Below are positions 11,422 through 19,459 of a stretch of 64,000 bases of DNA, piece by piece. The stretch comes from Neobacillus piezotolerans. GTDB taxonomy: Bacteria > Bacillota > Bacilli > Bacillales > Cytobacillaceae. Within the stretch, counting starts at the first letter, position 1, and every line of letters begins with the position of its first letter. Both the position numbers and the translations under genes were made by a program. The stretch is taken from positions 124,001-188,000 of the forward strand of contig NZ_QNQT01000007.1 in the NCBI RefSeq assembly GCF_003362805.1, given 5' to 3'. The notes under the pieces are model-generated. The model was not told the origin of the DNA. It did not search any database and saw nothing but the letters and a program-made list of their open reading frames with translations.

Positions 11422-11883
11422 TCATAATTTATGAACATCCCCATCGAAGACAGGATTCTCATTGTTTGGGAGGTACCAAAGCGTTTTAAGTGGGATTCCG
11501 TTTTCTAAGAACAATTGGTGCAGTTCCTCCATAAATACGCCTCGCGTTTGGTCGCATGATGGACTGCTCTGGATGCCGAGAATTCCTTCAATGATGAATC
11601 CGTTTCTCAAGTACTCTTTAACCTGTTCAATAATCGGTTCCAATATGTGCCTGCAATGTTCGCGGTATTCCCTCGTATCATATTCCTCATATGTCATTGG
11701 CGGGCGCTCAAGACCCAAAAAGGTGAATTCCGGACAAGGCAACTGCAGGATTCCGTATCCTCTTTCCACAATCCAATGGACAGCAGATGGGATTGCCCCT
11801 AGTGCCCTGGCTTCTCCGTCAATGACAGTGTTTTGATTCACAATGCAGTGGGATGTCAGGATAATCCGTTTACTACGCGGCAT
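11422..11883 (-). CDS. TudS-related putative desulfidase (CD3072-like)
   Basis: The 153-residue protein resembles the DUF523/TudS family, whose characterised member removes sulfur from thiouracil using a 4Fe-4S cluster. Three cysteines sit in the expected contexts: SHCIVNQN at the N terminus, LPCPEF near residue 50, and SSPSCDQT near residue 108. NCBI has a named subgroup, CD3072 family TudS-related, that occurs beside CD3073-type ECF S components; the neighbour here fits. Its start overlaps the end of that transporter gene by 11 bases, indicating coupling. The substrate is unknown. Confidence 0.8.
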   Translation of the reverse strand: MPRSKRIILTSHCIVNQNTVIDGEARALGAIPSAVHWIVERGYGILQLPCPEFTFLGLERPPMTYEEYDTREYREHCRHILEPIIEQVKEYLRNGFIIEGILGIQSSPSCDQTRGVFMEELHQLFLENGIPLKTLWYLPNNENPVFDGDVHKL

Positions 11884-12451
11884 TATTCTTTTTCATTCCT
11901 TTATAGGTTTTGCTAAAGACGGGCAGCTTACTGATAATTGCCATCACTAGCAGGCAGGTAATTATTTTATCAACAAGATTGCTTGAAATTCTTGAAATGA
12001 ATGTTGAGGCGAAAATGCCTTCCCCAGCCGCTCGCAGCCAGAGAACTATTACATCCATCCCGCTCCCGTTCAACCCGCCGAAAACGGCAACCGCAATTGG
12101 TGTTCCAATAAGCGGGGCAACAACCGATAGAATTAGGCCCGTAGCCAGGGCAATATACCACCTAGTAAAATCAAACCTTCGAGCCGCAAAACCGACAACA
12201 AGTGCAATTGCAACATTGACAAGGCCAAAAAAGATAGCTGTCGGACCAGTTGTAATACCAAGCACAAGATTTGTCAAAACGCCGACAAGCGCCCCCCACC
12301 AAGGGCCAAAAAGGACTGACATTAAAACCGTACCGATTGTGTCAAGGAACAAAAGCGGTATTTTCATCCATGATACTACAGTTCCAAGCACAACATTCAG
12401 CGCTATGCATAGCGCCCCGAATGTAACTATATTCGTTCTGCCAACTTTCAT
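11873..12451 (-). CDS. ECF transporter S component (CD3073-like)
   Basis: A 192-residue integral membrane protein with about six hydrophobic segments, typical of substrate-binding S subunits of energy-coupling-factor importers. These subunits capture vitamins or related compounds and share an EcfA/A'/T module encoded elsewhere. VLMSVLFGPWWGALVGVLTNL resembles the conserved glycine-rich loop. GAGGGGGAG precedes ATG 12451. Cotranscription with the desulfidase gene suggests uptake of a thio-substituted compound; this is inference. Confidence 0.82.
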   Translation of the reverse strand: MKVGRTNIVTFGALCIALNVVLGTVVSWMKIPLLFLDTIGTVLMSVLFGPWWGALVGVLTNLVLGITTGPTAIFFGLVNVAIALVVGFAARRFDFTRWYIALATGLILSVVAPLIGTPIAVAVFGGLNGSGMDVIVLWLRAAGEGIFASTFISRISSNLVDKIITCLLVMAIISKLPVFSKTYKGMKKNNAA

Positions 12452-12570
12452 CCAGTCTCCCCCTCTTCCTCTTCATACTCTGATTCTACTGCCATATCAA
12501 TTTTTTACCAGAAGATTTTTTTGATACAAATCTCTCTCTTTTATAGATAAAAACGATACTAGCAATAAGA

Positions 12571-12585
12571 AATTTTCAGATTTTC
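12571..12585. promoter_or_regulatory. Possible CodY box
   Basis: AATTTTCAGATTTTC matches the CodY consensus AATTTTCWGAAAATT at 11 of 15 positions. It lies between the divergent ECF gene and the 12663 gene. Such partial matches are common in AT-rich DNA, so this is weak. Confidence 0.25.
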
Positions 12586-12662
12586 CCTTGGACCCTATTT
12601 CCCAAACAACTGAAAATGGATTATACTTTATTGACTATCACTATTAAAAAGGAGACTTTCCA

Positions 12663-12857
12663 ATGACTGAAAATACAAATCCTGAAACTGAAAAAAAGAA
12701 AATCAGCCTGCAGGAGGCTATGAAGCAGCAGCTTGCCAACAAGAAAAACCAGGCTGCCGCGGCCAAGGGGAAGGGCGCCACTGACACTTCGGCAAAAAAG
12801 ATGAAGAGCCAGATGACGAAAAAACCAAGCAATACACGCAGGAAAATGGGCTCTTAA
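12663..12857 (+). CDS. Small lysine/alanine-rich protein of unknown function
   Basis: 64 residues, highly charged, without a membrane segment. Lysine and alanine dominate, and the C-terminal tail is basic (KKPSNTRRKMGS). AAAAAGGAG lies 7 bases before the ATG. It stops one base before ywbE, so the two genes form a pair. I do not recognise the family; disorder and nucleic-acid contact are plausible from composition only. Confidence 0.75.
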   Translation: MTENTNPETEKKKISLQEAMKQQLANKKNQAAAAKGKGATDTSAKKMKSQMTKKPSNTRRKMGS

Positions 12858-12858
12858 A

Positions 12859-13059
12859 ATGGATGGACAAAACCGGAAGGACATTACACCAGGAATTACA
12901 GTCGACATTGTCCTGAAAGAGGACCAGAGAACTGGCAGGCTGACGAGGGGAATCGTGAGAGATATTCTCACAAAATCCCCAAACCACCCCCACGGCATTA
13001 AAGTTAGGCTTACGGACGGACAGGTCGGCCGGGTCAAGAAAATCCATTCAGAAAACTAA
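12859..13059 (+). CDS. ywbE: YwbE family protein (DUF2196)
   Basis: A 66-residue protein matching the YwbE family: GQNRKDITPGITVDIVLKED at the N terminus, then HPHGIKVRLTDGQVGRV. The pattern of short beta strands with conserved glycines suggests a small beta-barrel fold. Function is not established. The start follows the previous stop by one base, so translation likely depends on the upstream gene. A bidirectional terminator follows. Confidence 0.88.
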   Translation: MDGQNRKDITPGITVDIVLKEDQRTGRLTRGIVRDILTKSPNHPHGIKVRLTDGQVGRVKKIHSEN

Positions 13060-13097
13060 AAAGCATTCAGGGACTGAAAATCCTTGAATGCTTTTTT
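13058..13097. terminator. Bidirectional terminator after ywbE
   Basis: AAAGCATTCAGGGA pairs with TCCTTGAATGCTTT; T-runs are present on both strands. It can serve ywbE (plus) and, at about 100 bases, the MATE gene (minus). Confidence 0.8.
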
Positions 13098-13203
13098 ACG
13101 TTCACTTATTAAAATTGTTCACGAAATTAGTATCTACCCCAACAGCTTTAAAGAGCTTTTCCATCCTGCCCATAAGGGTGAAAATCCTAAAAATCCTCCG
13201 TGC

Positions 13204-14574
13204 TTATACTGTTTGCGCGGTTTTTTCGACAAGGGACTTGCTTTCCCATACACGGCTCTTCCACCTGAAGTACATGACAATCCCCCTGAACCATTCATCA
13301 GCAATGAAAGCGATCCAAATCCCAACCAGGCCCATTTCCATCGTAATCCCAAGTAGATAAGCAACAGGTACGCCGATTCCCCACATCGACACAAACGCCA
13401 TTTTCACCGGGAAATTTGCATCCCCGGCGGCCCTCAATGCCGCGATAATCACGATATTGAATGTCCTTCCCGGCTCAAGGATGATACCCAGCAGCAGCAG
13501 TTTCGCCCCTTCGGTAATGATATCATGATTATCCGTAAAGATATCGAGAAGGGACTCCCTGAATAGGACCATAGGTATAACGACTGCCACCGTCATCAAA
13601 AGGCTCCATTTCAGGCTTTTCAATAGCCTGTGGTAAGCTCCGTCATAATCCCCCGCCCCTACCCGATAGCCAACCAGGATTTGTGTCCCTGCCCCAAGCG
13701 CGATTGCGAAGAGCATCATGAACGACATAATGTTCCATGTATAGACCCTGGTCGTTAAAGCCATCGCGCCAATCAGGGCGATGATGGCGGTCATCGCTAT
13801 CTGGCTTGTATTGTAGACAAGGTTTTCCCCGGCGGATGGAACCCCGATTTTTAGGATTTTTTTAATAAAAACAGGGCTGAAATCCGTATAGTCTTCTTTT
13901 CTTATTTTTACCGGGAGGCGCTTGCAGAGCAGCCAAAAAATCATCACAACCGCGATTGCCCGGCTGATGGCTGTCGATATCGCCACCCCCTGGATACCAA
14001 GCTGCGGCATGCCAAAGAGCCCATAAATAAAAATGCTGTTCCCCGCAAGATGGATGATATTCATCAGAATCGAAATCATCATCGCTTCCTTTGAAAAGCC
14101 ATTTGCGCGAAGAATTGATGATGCTGTTACGAGAAGGGCCTGGGAAAACAAGGTTGCCCCTACAATCGCCAGGTATTGTTCAGCAAGCCGGTGGATTTCC
14201 GGCGTAAGGCCGAAAAGGTTCAAGAAATACCCTTTGAACAGGACGACAAACGCGCTGATTGCAATTCCAAAAATGAGATTCAGAGATATGGAGATTCCAG
14301 ATATCCTTCTGGCATCCTTTATGAGGCCGGCTCCTAGATTCTGCGAGACAAGCACCGTTGTTCCGGTTGCTACAAATCCAAATATCAGAATCGTGAAAAA
14401 CACAAGCTGATTGGCGACCCCAACGGCCGCCACCGCTTCATCTGACACATAAGAAAGCATGAATGTATCCGTGCTTCCCATTAACATATGCAAAAATGAC
14501 TCAATGAATATTGGCCATGTTAAAGCAAACAGTCCAGGTTCTATGAAGCTTTTTTTCTTGGCTGCTTCCGCCAT
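13204..14574 (-). CDS. MATE family multidrug/metabolite exporter
   Basis: A cation-coupled antiporter of the inner membrane with about 12 predicted hydrophobic segments over 456 residues. The N-terminal half carries LTWPIFIESFLHMLMGSTDT and LGAGLIKDARR; the second half repeats the pattern (VGYRVGAGDYDGAYHRLLKS), as expected for the two-fold MATE fold. ATG 14574 follows GAAGGTGG with good spacing; a GTG 18 bases upstream has none. Substrate cannot be read from the sequence. The gene appears monocistronic. Confidence 0.93.
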   Translation of the reverse strand: MAEAAKKKSFIEPGLFALTWPIFIESFLHMLMGSTDTFMLSYVSDEAVAAVGVANQLVFFTILIFGFVATGTTVLVSQNLGAGLIKDARRISGISISLNLIFGIAISAFVVLFKGYFLNLFGLTPEIHRLAEQYLAIVGATLFSQALLVTASSILRANGFSKEAMMISILMNIIHLAGNSIFIYGLFGMPQLGIQGVAISTAISRAIAVVMIFWLLCKRLPVKIRKEDYTDFSPVFIKKILKIGVPSAGENLVYNTSQIAMTAIIALIGAMALTTRVYTWNIMSFMMLFAIALGAGTQILVGYRVGAGDYDGAYHRLLKSLKWSLLMTVAVVIPMVLFRESLLDIFTDNHDIITEGAKLLLLGIILEPGRTFNIVIIAALRAAGDANFPVKMAFVSMWGIGVPVAYLLGITMEMGLVGIWIAFIADEWFRGIVMYFRWKSRVWESKSLVEKTAQTV

Positions 14575-14730
14575 GTATTCCACCTTCTTCACTTGCGGTT
14601 TTTTTACGCAACTTCCCTACTCTAGAGCATTCTCGAGTTTAAGTCTATACTTTTTTAAAAAACTGCTTTGTATTTGGCTGGTGATTAATAATAAAGGGGA
14701 GCTGGAACAACAGCATCATCGTACCTTTTT

Positions 14731-14780
14731 AAAAAACAGCCCACTGTAGCAACCGTTTTGGCTTGCATCCAGCGGGCTGT
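14731..14780 (-). terminator. Terminator of the ABC exporter gene
   Basis: Read on the minus strand, ACAGCCCGCTG pairs with CAGTGGGCTGT, followed by TTTTTT. Confidence 0.8.
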
Positions 14781-14783
14781 CGT

Positions 14784-16511
14784 TTAGTTGGATAAAGATG
14801 TTTCAAACTGTACTTTATGCAGGTTGGCAAAAATGCCTCCCTGTTCAATCAGTTCGTCGTGGCTTCCTTCCTCTGCGATGCCTTCTTCCGTTACGACGAC
14901 AATCCTGTCTGCGTTGCGGATTGTCGCGAGCCTGTGCGCAATGACAAGCGTTGTCCGGTTTTTGGACAGGTCGGTAAGCGCCTTTTGAATAATCCGCTCG
15001 GTTTCGGTATCTAGCGCAGATGTCGCCTCATCAAGGATAAGGATCGGCGGATTTTTCAGGAACATCCGGGCAATTGCAATGCGTTGCTTTTGGCCTCCTG
15101 AAAGTTTCAGCCCGCGCTCACCAATCTGGGTTTCATAGCCATCAGGGAGCGAAGCAATAAACTCTTCTAGATGGGCTTTTCTCGCGGCATCTTCAATTTC
15201 TGCCTGTGACGCTCCAAGCAATCCATACGCAATGTTCTCGCGCAGTGTTCCAGTGAACAGGAAGACATCCTGCTGAACGATGCCAATTTGCGAGCGGAGC
15301 GATTTTTTCGTCATCTCTCGTATGTCGATGCCGTCAATGTATATGCCTCCATGATTCACATCATAGAAACGCGGGATCAATGAACAAATTGTCGTTTTCC
15401 CAGCGCCTGAAGGGCCAACGAATGCGACCGTCTCCCCGTGGTGGATATCGAGATTAATCCCTTCAAGGACGGGCTTATTCGAATCATAGCTGAAGGTAAC
15501 ATCCCTGAACGTGATATCCCCACTTAAATGGGGAACTGCTATGGCATCCGGGGCATCGACCACATCCGGGCTCTGGTCCATCAGCTCGGTAAACCGTTTG
15601 AAGCCCGCCATGCCTTTCGGATACAACTCAAGAATGGCACTGATTTTATCAATCGGCTTGAACAGGACGTTTACATATAGAACGAATCCAACCAGTTCTC
15701 CGTAGCTTAGTGCCCCTGTAAAACTTAGCCATGCTCCATAGACAAGGACCACAAGGACCATCAGCCTTGTCGACATGTAGATTCCGGAAGAACTGAACGA
15801 CATCACCTTGTAGGCAGCCAATTTCGCCCTGCGGAACTTCCGATTATTTTTCGTAAACCGCTTGATTTCGAAATCTTCGTTTGTAAAAGACTGGACGACG
15901 CGGATTCCGGCAACGCTGTCTTCTACCCGAGCATTCACGTCCGCGATATCATTGTACATGTTTTTCCAAGCGGCATTCATCTTCCTGTTCGCATAGGAAA
16001 TTAGCCAAACCAAGAATGGAGCGATAATCATCGCTGTCAGGGCCAGCTTGACATTGATTGTCAGCATAATCCAAAAAGCGCCCACAAACGTCATAACCGC
16101 AATGAACAAGTCCTCCGGGCCATGGTGTGCAAGCTCTCCAAGATCGAATAAATCATTGGTGATCCTGCTCATGATGTGTCCGGTTTTCGTGTTGTCAAAA
16201 AAGCGGAACGATTGCTTCTGGACATGCTGGAACAATTCCTGCCTCATATCTGTTTCGATATTGATCCCGAGCTTATGCCCCCAGTAGTTGACAATAAATT
16301 GGAGCATCGTACTCACAATATATAATAGAAGAAGCCCGATGCTAACCCCGATGATTGCATTCCAGTCCCCGCTGGGCAGCAATTTATCGATGAACCAGCT
16401 AACCGCTAGCGGGAAAGCGAGCTCAAGCGCCGCCACTATGACAGCACTGCTAAAGTCGATAATAAATAGCCTTTTGTGAGGCCGGTAATATGTAAAAAAA
16501 CGCCTTATCAT
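14784..16511 (-). CDS. ABC exporter, fused membrane and ATPase domains
   Basis: A 575-residue half-transporter of the Sav1866/BmrA type that should work as a homodimer. Six transmembrane helices fill residues 1-310. The ATPase domain has Walker A GPSGAGKTT, signature LSGGQKQRIAIAR, Walker B LILDEATSALD and the switch histidine in VIAHRLATIRN. ATG 16511 is preceded by GGGGGATATGGAG; the longer open frame upstream reads through an intergenic repeat and is unlikely to be translated. Drug or lipid export is the family role; the substrate is unknown. Confidence 0.93.
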   Translation of the reverse strand: MIRRFFTYYRPHKRLFIIDFSSAVIVAALELAFPLAVSWFIDKLLPSGDWNAIIGVSIGLLLLYIVSTMLQFIVNYWGHKLGINIETDMRQELFQHVQKQSFRFFDNTKTGHIMSRITNDLFDLGELAHHGPEDLFIAVMTFVGAFWIMLTINVKLALTAMIIAPFLVWLISYANRKMNAAWKNMYNDIADVNARVEDSVAGIRVVQSFTNEDFEIKRFTKNNRKFRRAKLAAYKVMSFSSSGIYMSTRLMVLVVLVYGAWLSFTGALSYGELVGFVLYVNVLFKPIDKISAILELYPKGMAGFKRFTELMDQSPDVVDAPDAIAVPHLSGDITFRDVTFSYDSNKPVLEGINLDIHHGETVAFVGPSGAGKTTICSLIPRFYDVNHGGIYIDGIDIREMTKKSLRSQIGIVQQDVFLFTGTLRENIAYGLLGASQAEIEDAARKAHLEEFIASLPDGYETQIGERGLKLSGGQKQRIAIARMFLKNPPILILDEATSALDTETERIIQKALTDLSKNRTTLVIAHRLATIRNADRIVVVTEEGIAEEGSHDELIEQGGIFANLHKVQFETSLSN

Positions 16512-16592
16512 TCTCCATATCCCCCCTGCTCTTCCTGTGATTATATGCCAAATCGGGCAGAATCCACAACACCTTTTTTCGGAACCCGAAAT

Positions 16593-16672
16593 ACAAATAC
16601 GAACAGTGCCTGTCACTACCCGAATTTTGTCGAAATACGAACAGTGCCTGTCACCATCCGGTTTTTGTCGAA
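16593..16672 (+). repeat. Two tandem 38-bp repeat units
   Basis: AATACGAACAGTGCCTGTCAC occurs at 16596-16616 and again at 16634-16654, each followed by a similar pyrimidine-rich stretch ending TTTTGTCGAA. The GTGCCTGTCAC core is, from memory, a frequent intergenic repeat in Bacillaceae. It lies between the ABC exporter promoter region and the VWA terminator. Confidence 0.75.
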
Positions 16673-16686
16673 TAGATTAGACCATT

Positions 16687-16720
16687 ATTAAAAGGAGCGG
16701 CCATGGCTGGCCGCTCCAAA
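16687..16720 (-). terminator. Terminator of the VWA gene
   Basis: GGAGCGGCC pairs with GGCCGCTCC, followed on the minus strand by TTTTAATAAT; 68 bases past the VWA stop. Confidence 0.8.
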
Positions 16721-16787
16721 ACTGTTCAGTATTTTCCGCCTAAACAAGACACCGTTTTACGTTTGCTTTATAGTCTTTAGTTTACTT

Positions 16788-17378
16788 TCAGATTCTATTT
16801 CTTCTCGCCTCCGAAACGGCTTCCGCAGCCATTTCATACATTCGTTCAACTCCTGTATGGGATGCCTCGAAACGATAAGCGTGTGTTGGCTGGATGCCAA
16901 GATTGCCCGCCTCCTGTGCCGCATCGATGTTCGCTCCCATGAAGATGAACTCCCAGCTGTATTTTTCCTGTTGGTGCCGGATAAGCTCTTTTACTTTTTC
17001 ATAGGTGAATTCCCGGCTAGCATTTTCCATCCCATCTGTGGTGATGACAAAAATAACTTTTCCTGGCCGCCGGTTCTCCTCCGATTTTGATAATCTGCAG
17101 CCGACATCGACAATTGCCCTTCCTACCGCGTCAAGGAGAGCGGTCGACCCTCTCACAAAATATTCTTTTTCCGTTAGCACGGCGCTCTTCGCGTTGATTC
17201 CTTCCCACACTAGTTCATACTTATCGTCAAACAGGACCGTCGATACAACCGTTTCCCCTTCAAGGGTTGTTTGCCTTTTCAAGAAGGAATTAAAACCGCC
17301 AATCGTATCCTGCTCAAGCCCGGCCATTGAACCGCTCCGGTCAAGAAGAAAAATAATTTCTGTTAAATCTTTATTCAT
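16788..17378 (-). CDS. VWA-domain protein, TerY-like
   Basis: A 196-residue von Willebrand factor A domain, probably cytoplasmic since no signal peptide or membrane segment is visible. The metal-ion-dependent adhesion site is complete: DRSGSM near residue 13, threonine in RGSTALLDAV and aspartate in TTDGMENAS. TerY-type VWA proteins occur in tellurite/stress-resistance clusters and often beside phosphorylation genes, but none of those is here. Its partner may be the divergent helix-turn-helix-like gene 97 bases away. AAGGAG precedes the ATG. Confidence 0.85.
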   Translation of the reverse strand: MNKDLTEIIFLLDRSGSMAGLEQDTIGGFNSFLKRQTTLEGETVVSTVLFDDKYELVWEGINAKSAVLTEKEYFVRGSTALLDAVGRAIVDVGCRLSKSEENRRPGKVIFVITTDGMENASREFTYEKVKELIRHQQEKYSWEFIFMGANIDAAQEAGNLGIQPTHAYRFEASHTGVERMYEMAAEAVSEARRNRI

Positions 17379-17433
17379 TCTTCCGTCAACTCCTTTGGTT
17401 TAATTGGTATAATAATAACTTGATAAGCCAATC

Positions 17434-17459
17434 ATTTGGTCGCCTGCGGGGCGACAAAT
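17434..17459. promoter_or_regulatory. Inverted repeat between the VWA and HTH-like genes
   Basis: TTTG-G-TCGCC and GGCGA-CAAA form an imperfect dyad around TGCGG, 17 bases before the start codon of the 17476 gene. A TATAAT box at 17408-17413 lies upstream, so the dyad would be in the 5' untranslated region of that gene. It may be an operator or a hairpin. Confidence 0.45.
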
Positions 17460-17475
17460 ATGGAGGTCGGCCAGG

Positions 17476-18006
17476 ATGCTCGATCAAACGTTTTTTATAG
17501 AATTACAGAATTATATAAATGACCACATGGAAATACGATTTTTAGAAGAAGCCAATAGCAGTCATGAAATCTTTAATCGTGATGAAATCTTTAAACGGGA
17601 TGGGATCTTGGAAAGCATCTCGCCCATCGAGATTGATGAGTTTATCAAAGAGAAACGGCAGCCTGTCCTGAGGGAAGTCCTTTTCAGCTTCATTGACAGG
17701 AAAGGGGCCACCGATGCCGAAATTTATAAAAAAGCACAGGTTGACCGCCGCCACTTTTCAAAAATCCGTTCCAATACGGACTACCGACCAGGTAAAAATA
17801 CGGTAATCGCGCTCGCGCTGGCGTTGGAACTTGATAAAAAAGAAACCGGCAAGCTGTTAAGCTCCGCCGGCTATTCCCTGTCGGACAGTGATACTTCCGA
17901 CCTCGTGATTCAATTTTGCATTGAAAAAAGGATTTTTGATATTCATCAGGTGAACGAGGCTTTGGTATATTTCAGCCTCAAACCGCTAGGTGGGTCCATG
18001 GTTTAA
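17476..18006 (+). CDS. Helix-turn-helix-like regulatory protein, partner of VWA
   Basis: The 176-residue protein has a variable N-terminal half and a conserved C-terminal region containing KKAQVDRRHFSKIRSN, TVIALALALELD and the GYSLSDSDTSDLVI stretch. I recognise this as a helical Firmicute family with an XRE-like helix-turn-helix that is often encoded near VWA or macro-domain genes; the biochemical role is not known to me. GGAGG lies 10 bases before ATG 17476. Divergent orientation to the VWA gene with a shared 97-bp spacer suggests common control. Confidence 0.75.
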   Translation: MLDQTFFIELQNYINDHMEIRFLEEANSSHEIFNRDEIFKRDGILESISPIEIDEFIKEKRQPVLREVLFSFIDRKGATDAEIYKKAQVDRRHFSKIRSNTDYRPGKNTVIALALALELDKKETGKLLSSAGYSLSDSDTSDLVIQFCIEKRIFDIHQVNEALVYFSLKPLGGSMV

Positions 18007-18010
18007 AAAG

Positions 18011-18043
18011 AAATCCAGGGAAATATGCCCCCTGGATTTTTGT
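18011..18043. terminator. Bidirectional terminator between HTH-like gene and ridA
   Basis: AAATCCAGGG pairs with CCCTGGATTT, with T-runs on both strands, between convergent genes. Confidence 0.8.
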
Positions 18044-18054
18044 ATTATGTGAAA

Positions 18055-18435
18055 TTAACGCCTCTTCGCAATCATTTCAATTTCCACTTCGGCCCCCAGC
18101 GGCAGCGCCAATATGGCGACTGTCGTCCTCGCGGGGAAAGGCTCGGAAAACTGCGTTTTATAAACATCATTCATTTCTGAAAAATTATCCATGTCCGTCA
18201 AATAGACATTTACTTTTATTACATCATCCGGCGTCAGCCCGGCGGCTTCAAGTACGGAGAACAGATTCGCGAAGCACTGCTTCGTCTGCTCCCCGATGCC
18301 TCCTGAAGACAATTCCCCGGTCGCTGGGTCTATCGGCGTCTGGCCGGATAAATAAACCAGCTCACCGGCGTCCACCGCGTGGGAATAAGGCCCAACCGCC
18401 TTCGCATCCTTTGATTCATATACCTTCCTCGCCAT
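18055..18435 (-). CDS. ridA: RidA family enamine/imine deaminase
   Basis: RidA hydrolyses reactive 2-aminoacrylate and related enamines made by PLP enzymes such as threonine dehydratase. The 126-residue length and motifs are typical: GPYSHAVDAGELVYLSGQ, the catalytic arginine in PARTTVAILALPLGAEVEIE. GGGAGA precedes ATG 18435, giving the usual start MARKVYES; a longer frame upstream has no ribosome site. An ilvA gene is 7 kb away, a functional but not positional link. Confidence 0.95.
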   Translation of the reverse strand: MARKVYESKDAKAVGPYSHAVDAGELVYLSGQTPIDPATGELSSGGIGEQTKQCFANLFSVLEAAGLTPDDVIKVNVYLTDMDNFSEMNDVYKTQFSEPFPARTTVAILALPLGAEVEIEMIAKRR

Positions 18436-18640
18436 TAAACCATCTCCCTTTCCGATTGTGTACTTTCTTGGTTCAAGACACCATTCCACTTTTAATTAGT
18501 TCGAGATAGCTTGCCCTTTTCCTCCAAAGGGGGCGAAGATTTCATGCTTTTGCCACGTCGGGAAACAAAAAGGCGTCAAGCAGCGAAGCGGGACCTTCCC
18601 TGTCACCCTTGGCACCGTGCCCGTTGATAGCTTCTTTTTT

Positions 18641-19264
18641 TCATCCCTGTTTTATAGTTTTTACTACTTTCCTTATTATATCGTTTGTATGGGGTATGTC
18701 AGTGTGGATGTAAGCCATGGCGGATGTAATGGCTTGTCTTATTTTCGCTTCTGTCAGCATGCTTTGATTTCCAACTGCCCTGAAGTAGAGGTACATCGGG
18801 AGGGAACCATCTTTTGTTGGGAGCTCATAATCGATCCCAACTCTTGCTGCTCCGTTTTTCTCATAAAACCGTATTCTCCTTTTTTGAATTTCCTGTTCCG
18901 CCTCGTCCTCTTCCCCGGGAATTTCAACCTCGAGAAAAACACCGAGAAAGTCATCCTCCTGTTTGTAACTAGCAATGGAATTAAAAAGGGCCGACCCATA
19001 GCCCGAATTTCGGAATTTTATATCCACAGCTATGTAATCAAGCCAAAGGGCATTGATTTCTTCAATCTCATATATGCATGAATATCCAATTAACTCCTCA
19101 AAATGTTTATGGTAAGCAAGAAGTAATTTATATTTCCCCATAGCAACCAGGCGTTCAAGCTGGCCAAAGTCCTTCAGTTCCTCCGGAGCAAAATCGCGTT
19201 GAAACAGCCCGTATATAAGGCGAAGATCATCCAGGTTACCTTCTATCAACTTAATTTCGTTCAT
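18641..19264 (-). CDS. GNAT family acetyltransferase
   Basis: A 207-residue protein with the acetyl-CoA-binding core in DYIAVDIKFRNSGYGSALF (around residues 75-95) and the closing motif RFYEKNGAARVG. An unusual acidic insert GEEDEAEQE lies between them, and the C terminus continues about 45 residues past the usual fold. The substrate is unknown. The ribosome site is weak: GGGGGAG is 18 bases upstream of ATG 19264. The 205 bases between this gene and ridA contain no recognisable feature beyond repeat-like CTGTCACC sequences. Confidence 0.85.
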   Translation of the reverse strand: MNEIKLIEGNLDDLRLIYGLFQRDFAPEELKDFGQLERLVAMGKYKLLLAYHKHFEELIGYSCIYEIEEINALWLDYIAVDIKFRNSGYGSALFNSIASYKQEDDFLGVFLEVEIPGEEDEAEQEIQKRRIRFYEKNGAARVGIDYELPTKDGSLPMYLYFRAVGNQSMLTEAKIRQAITSAMAYIHTDIPHTNDIIRKVVKTIKQG

Positions 19265-19330
19265 TTTGCTGTCGATCGCTCATCTCCCCCTCTCTTAAAA
19301 TTCTATCTATCATCCAAATATAAATACCTC

Positions 19331-19362
19331 AAAAAATGGAGCCTCTTAAAAGGGCCCCATCT
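19331..19362 (-). terminator. Terminator of the first alpha-glucosidase gene
   Basis: On the minus strand, TGGGGCC and GGCTCCA pair imperfectly around CTTTTAAGA and are followed by TTTTTT. Confidence 0.65.
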
Positions 19363-19459
19363 ATAAATATATTAATTAAGGTGTGACAGTTCTATCATCG
19401 GGGTCACTCCCACAATGTTTTTGCGTTTGGCATCAAGGGCACTGGCAGCTGCCTTTTCA

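Noticed and set aside
13084-13360. Two overlapping plus-strand frames near the MATE gene end
   Set aside because: Antisense to the MATE gene or in its terminator region, with no ribosome site.
16512-16616. Longer N terminus for the ABC exporter
   Set aside because: The added 35 residues are cysteine-rich and unlike the family; they are translated from repeat DNA.
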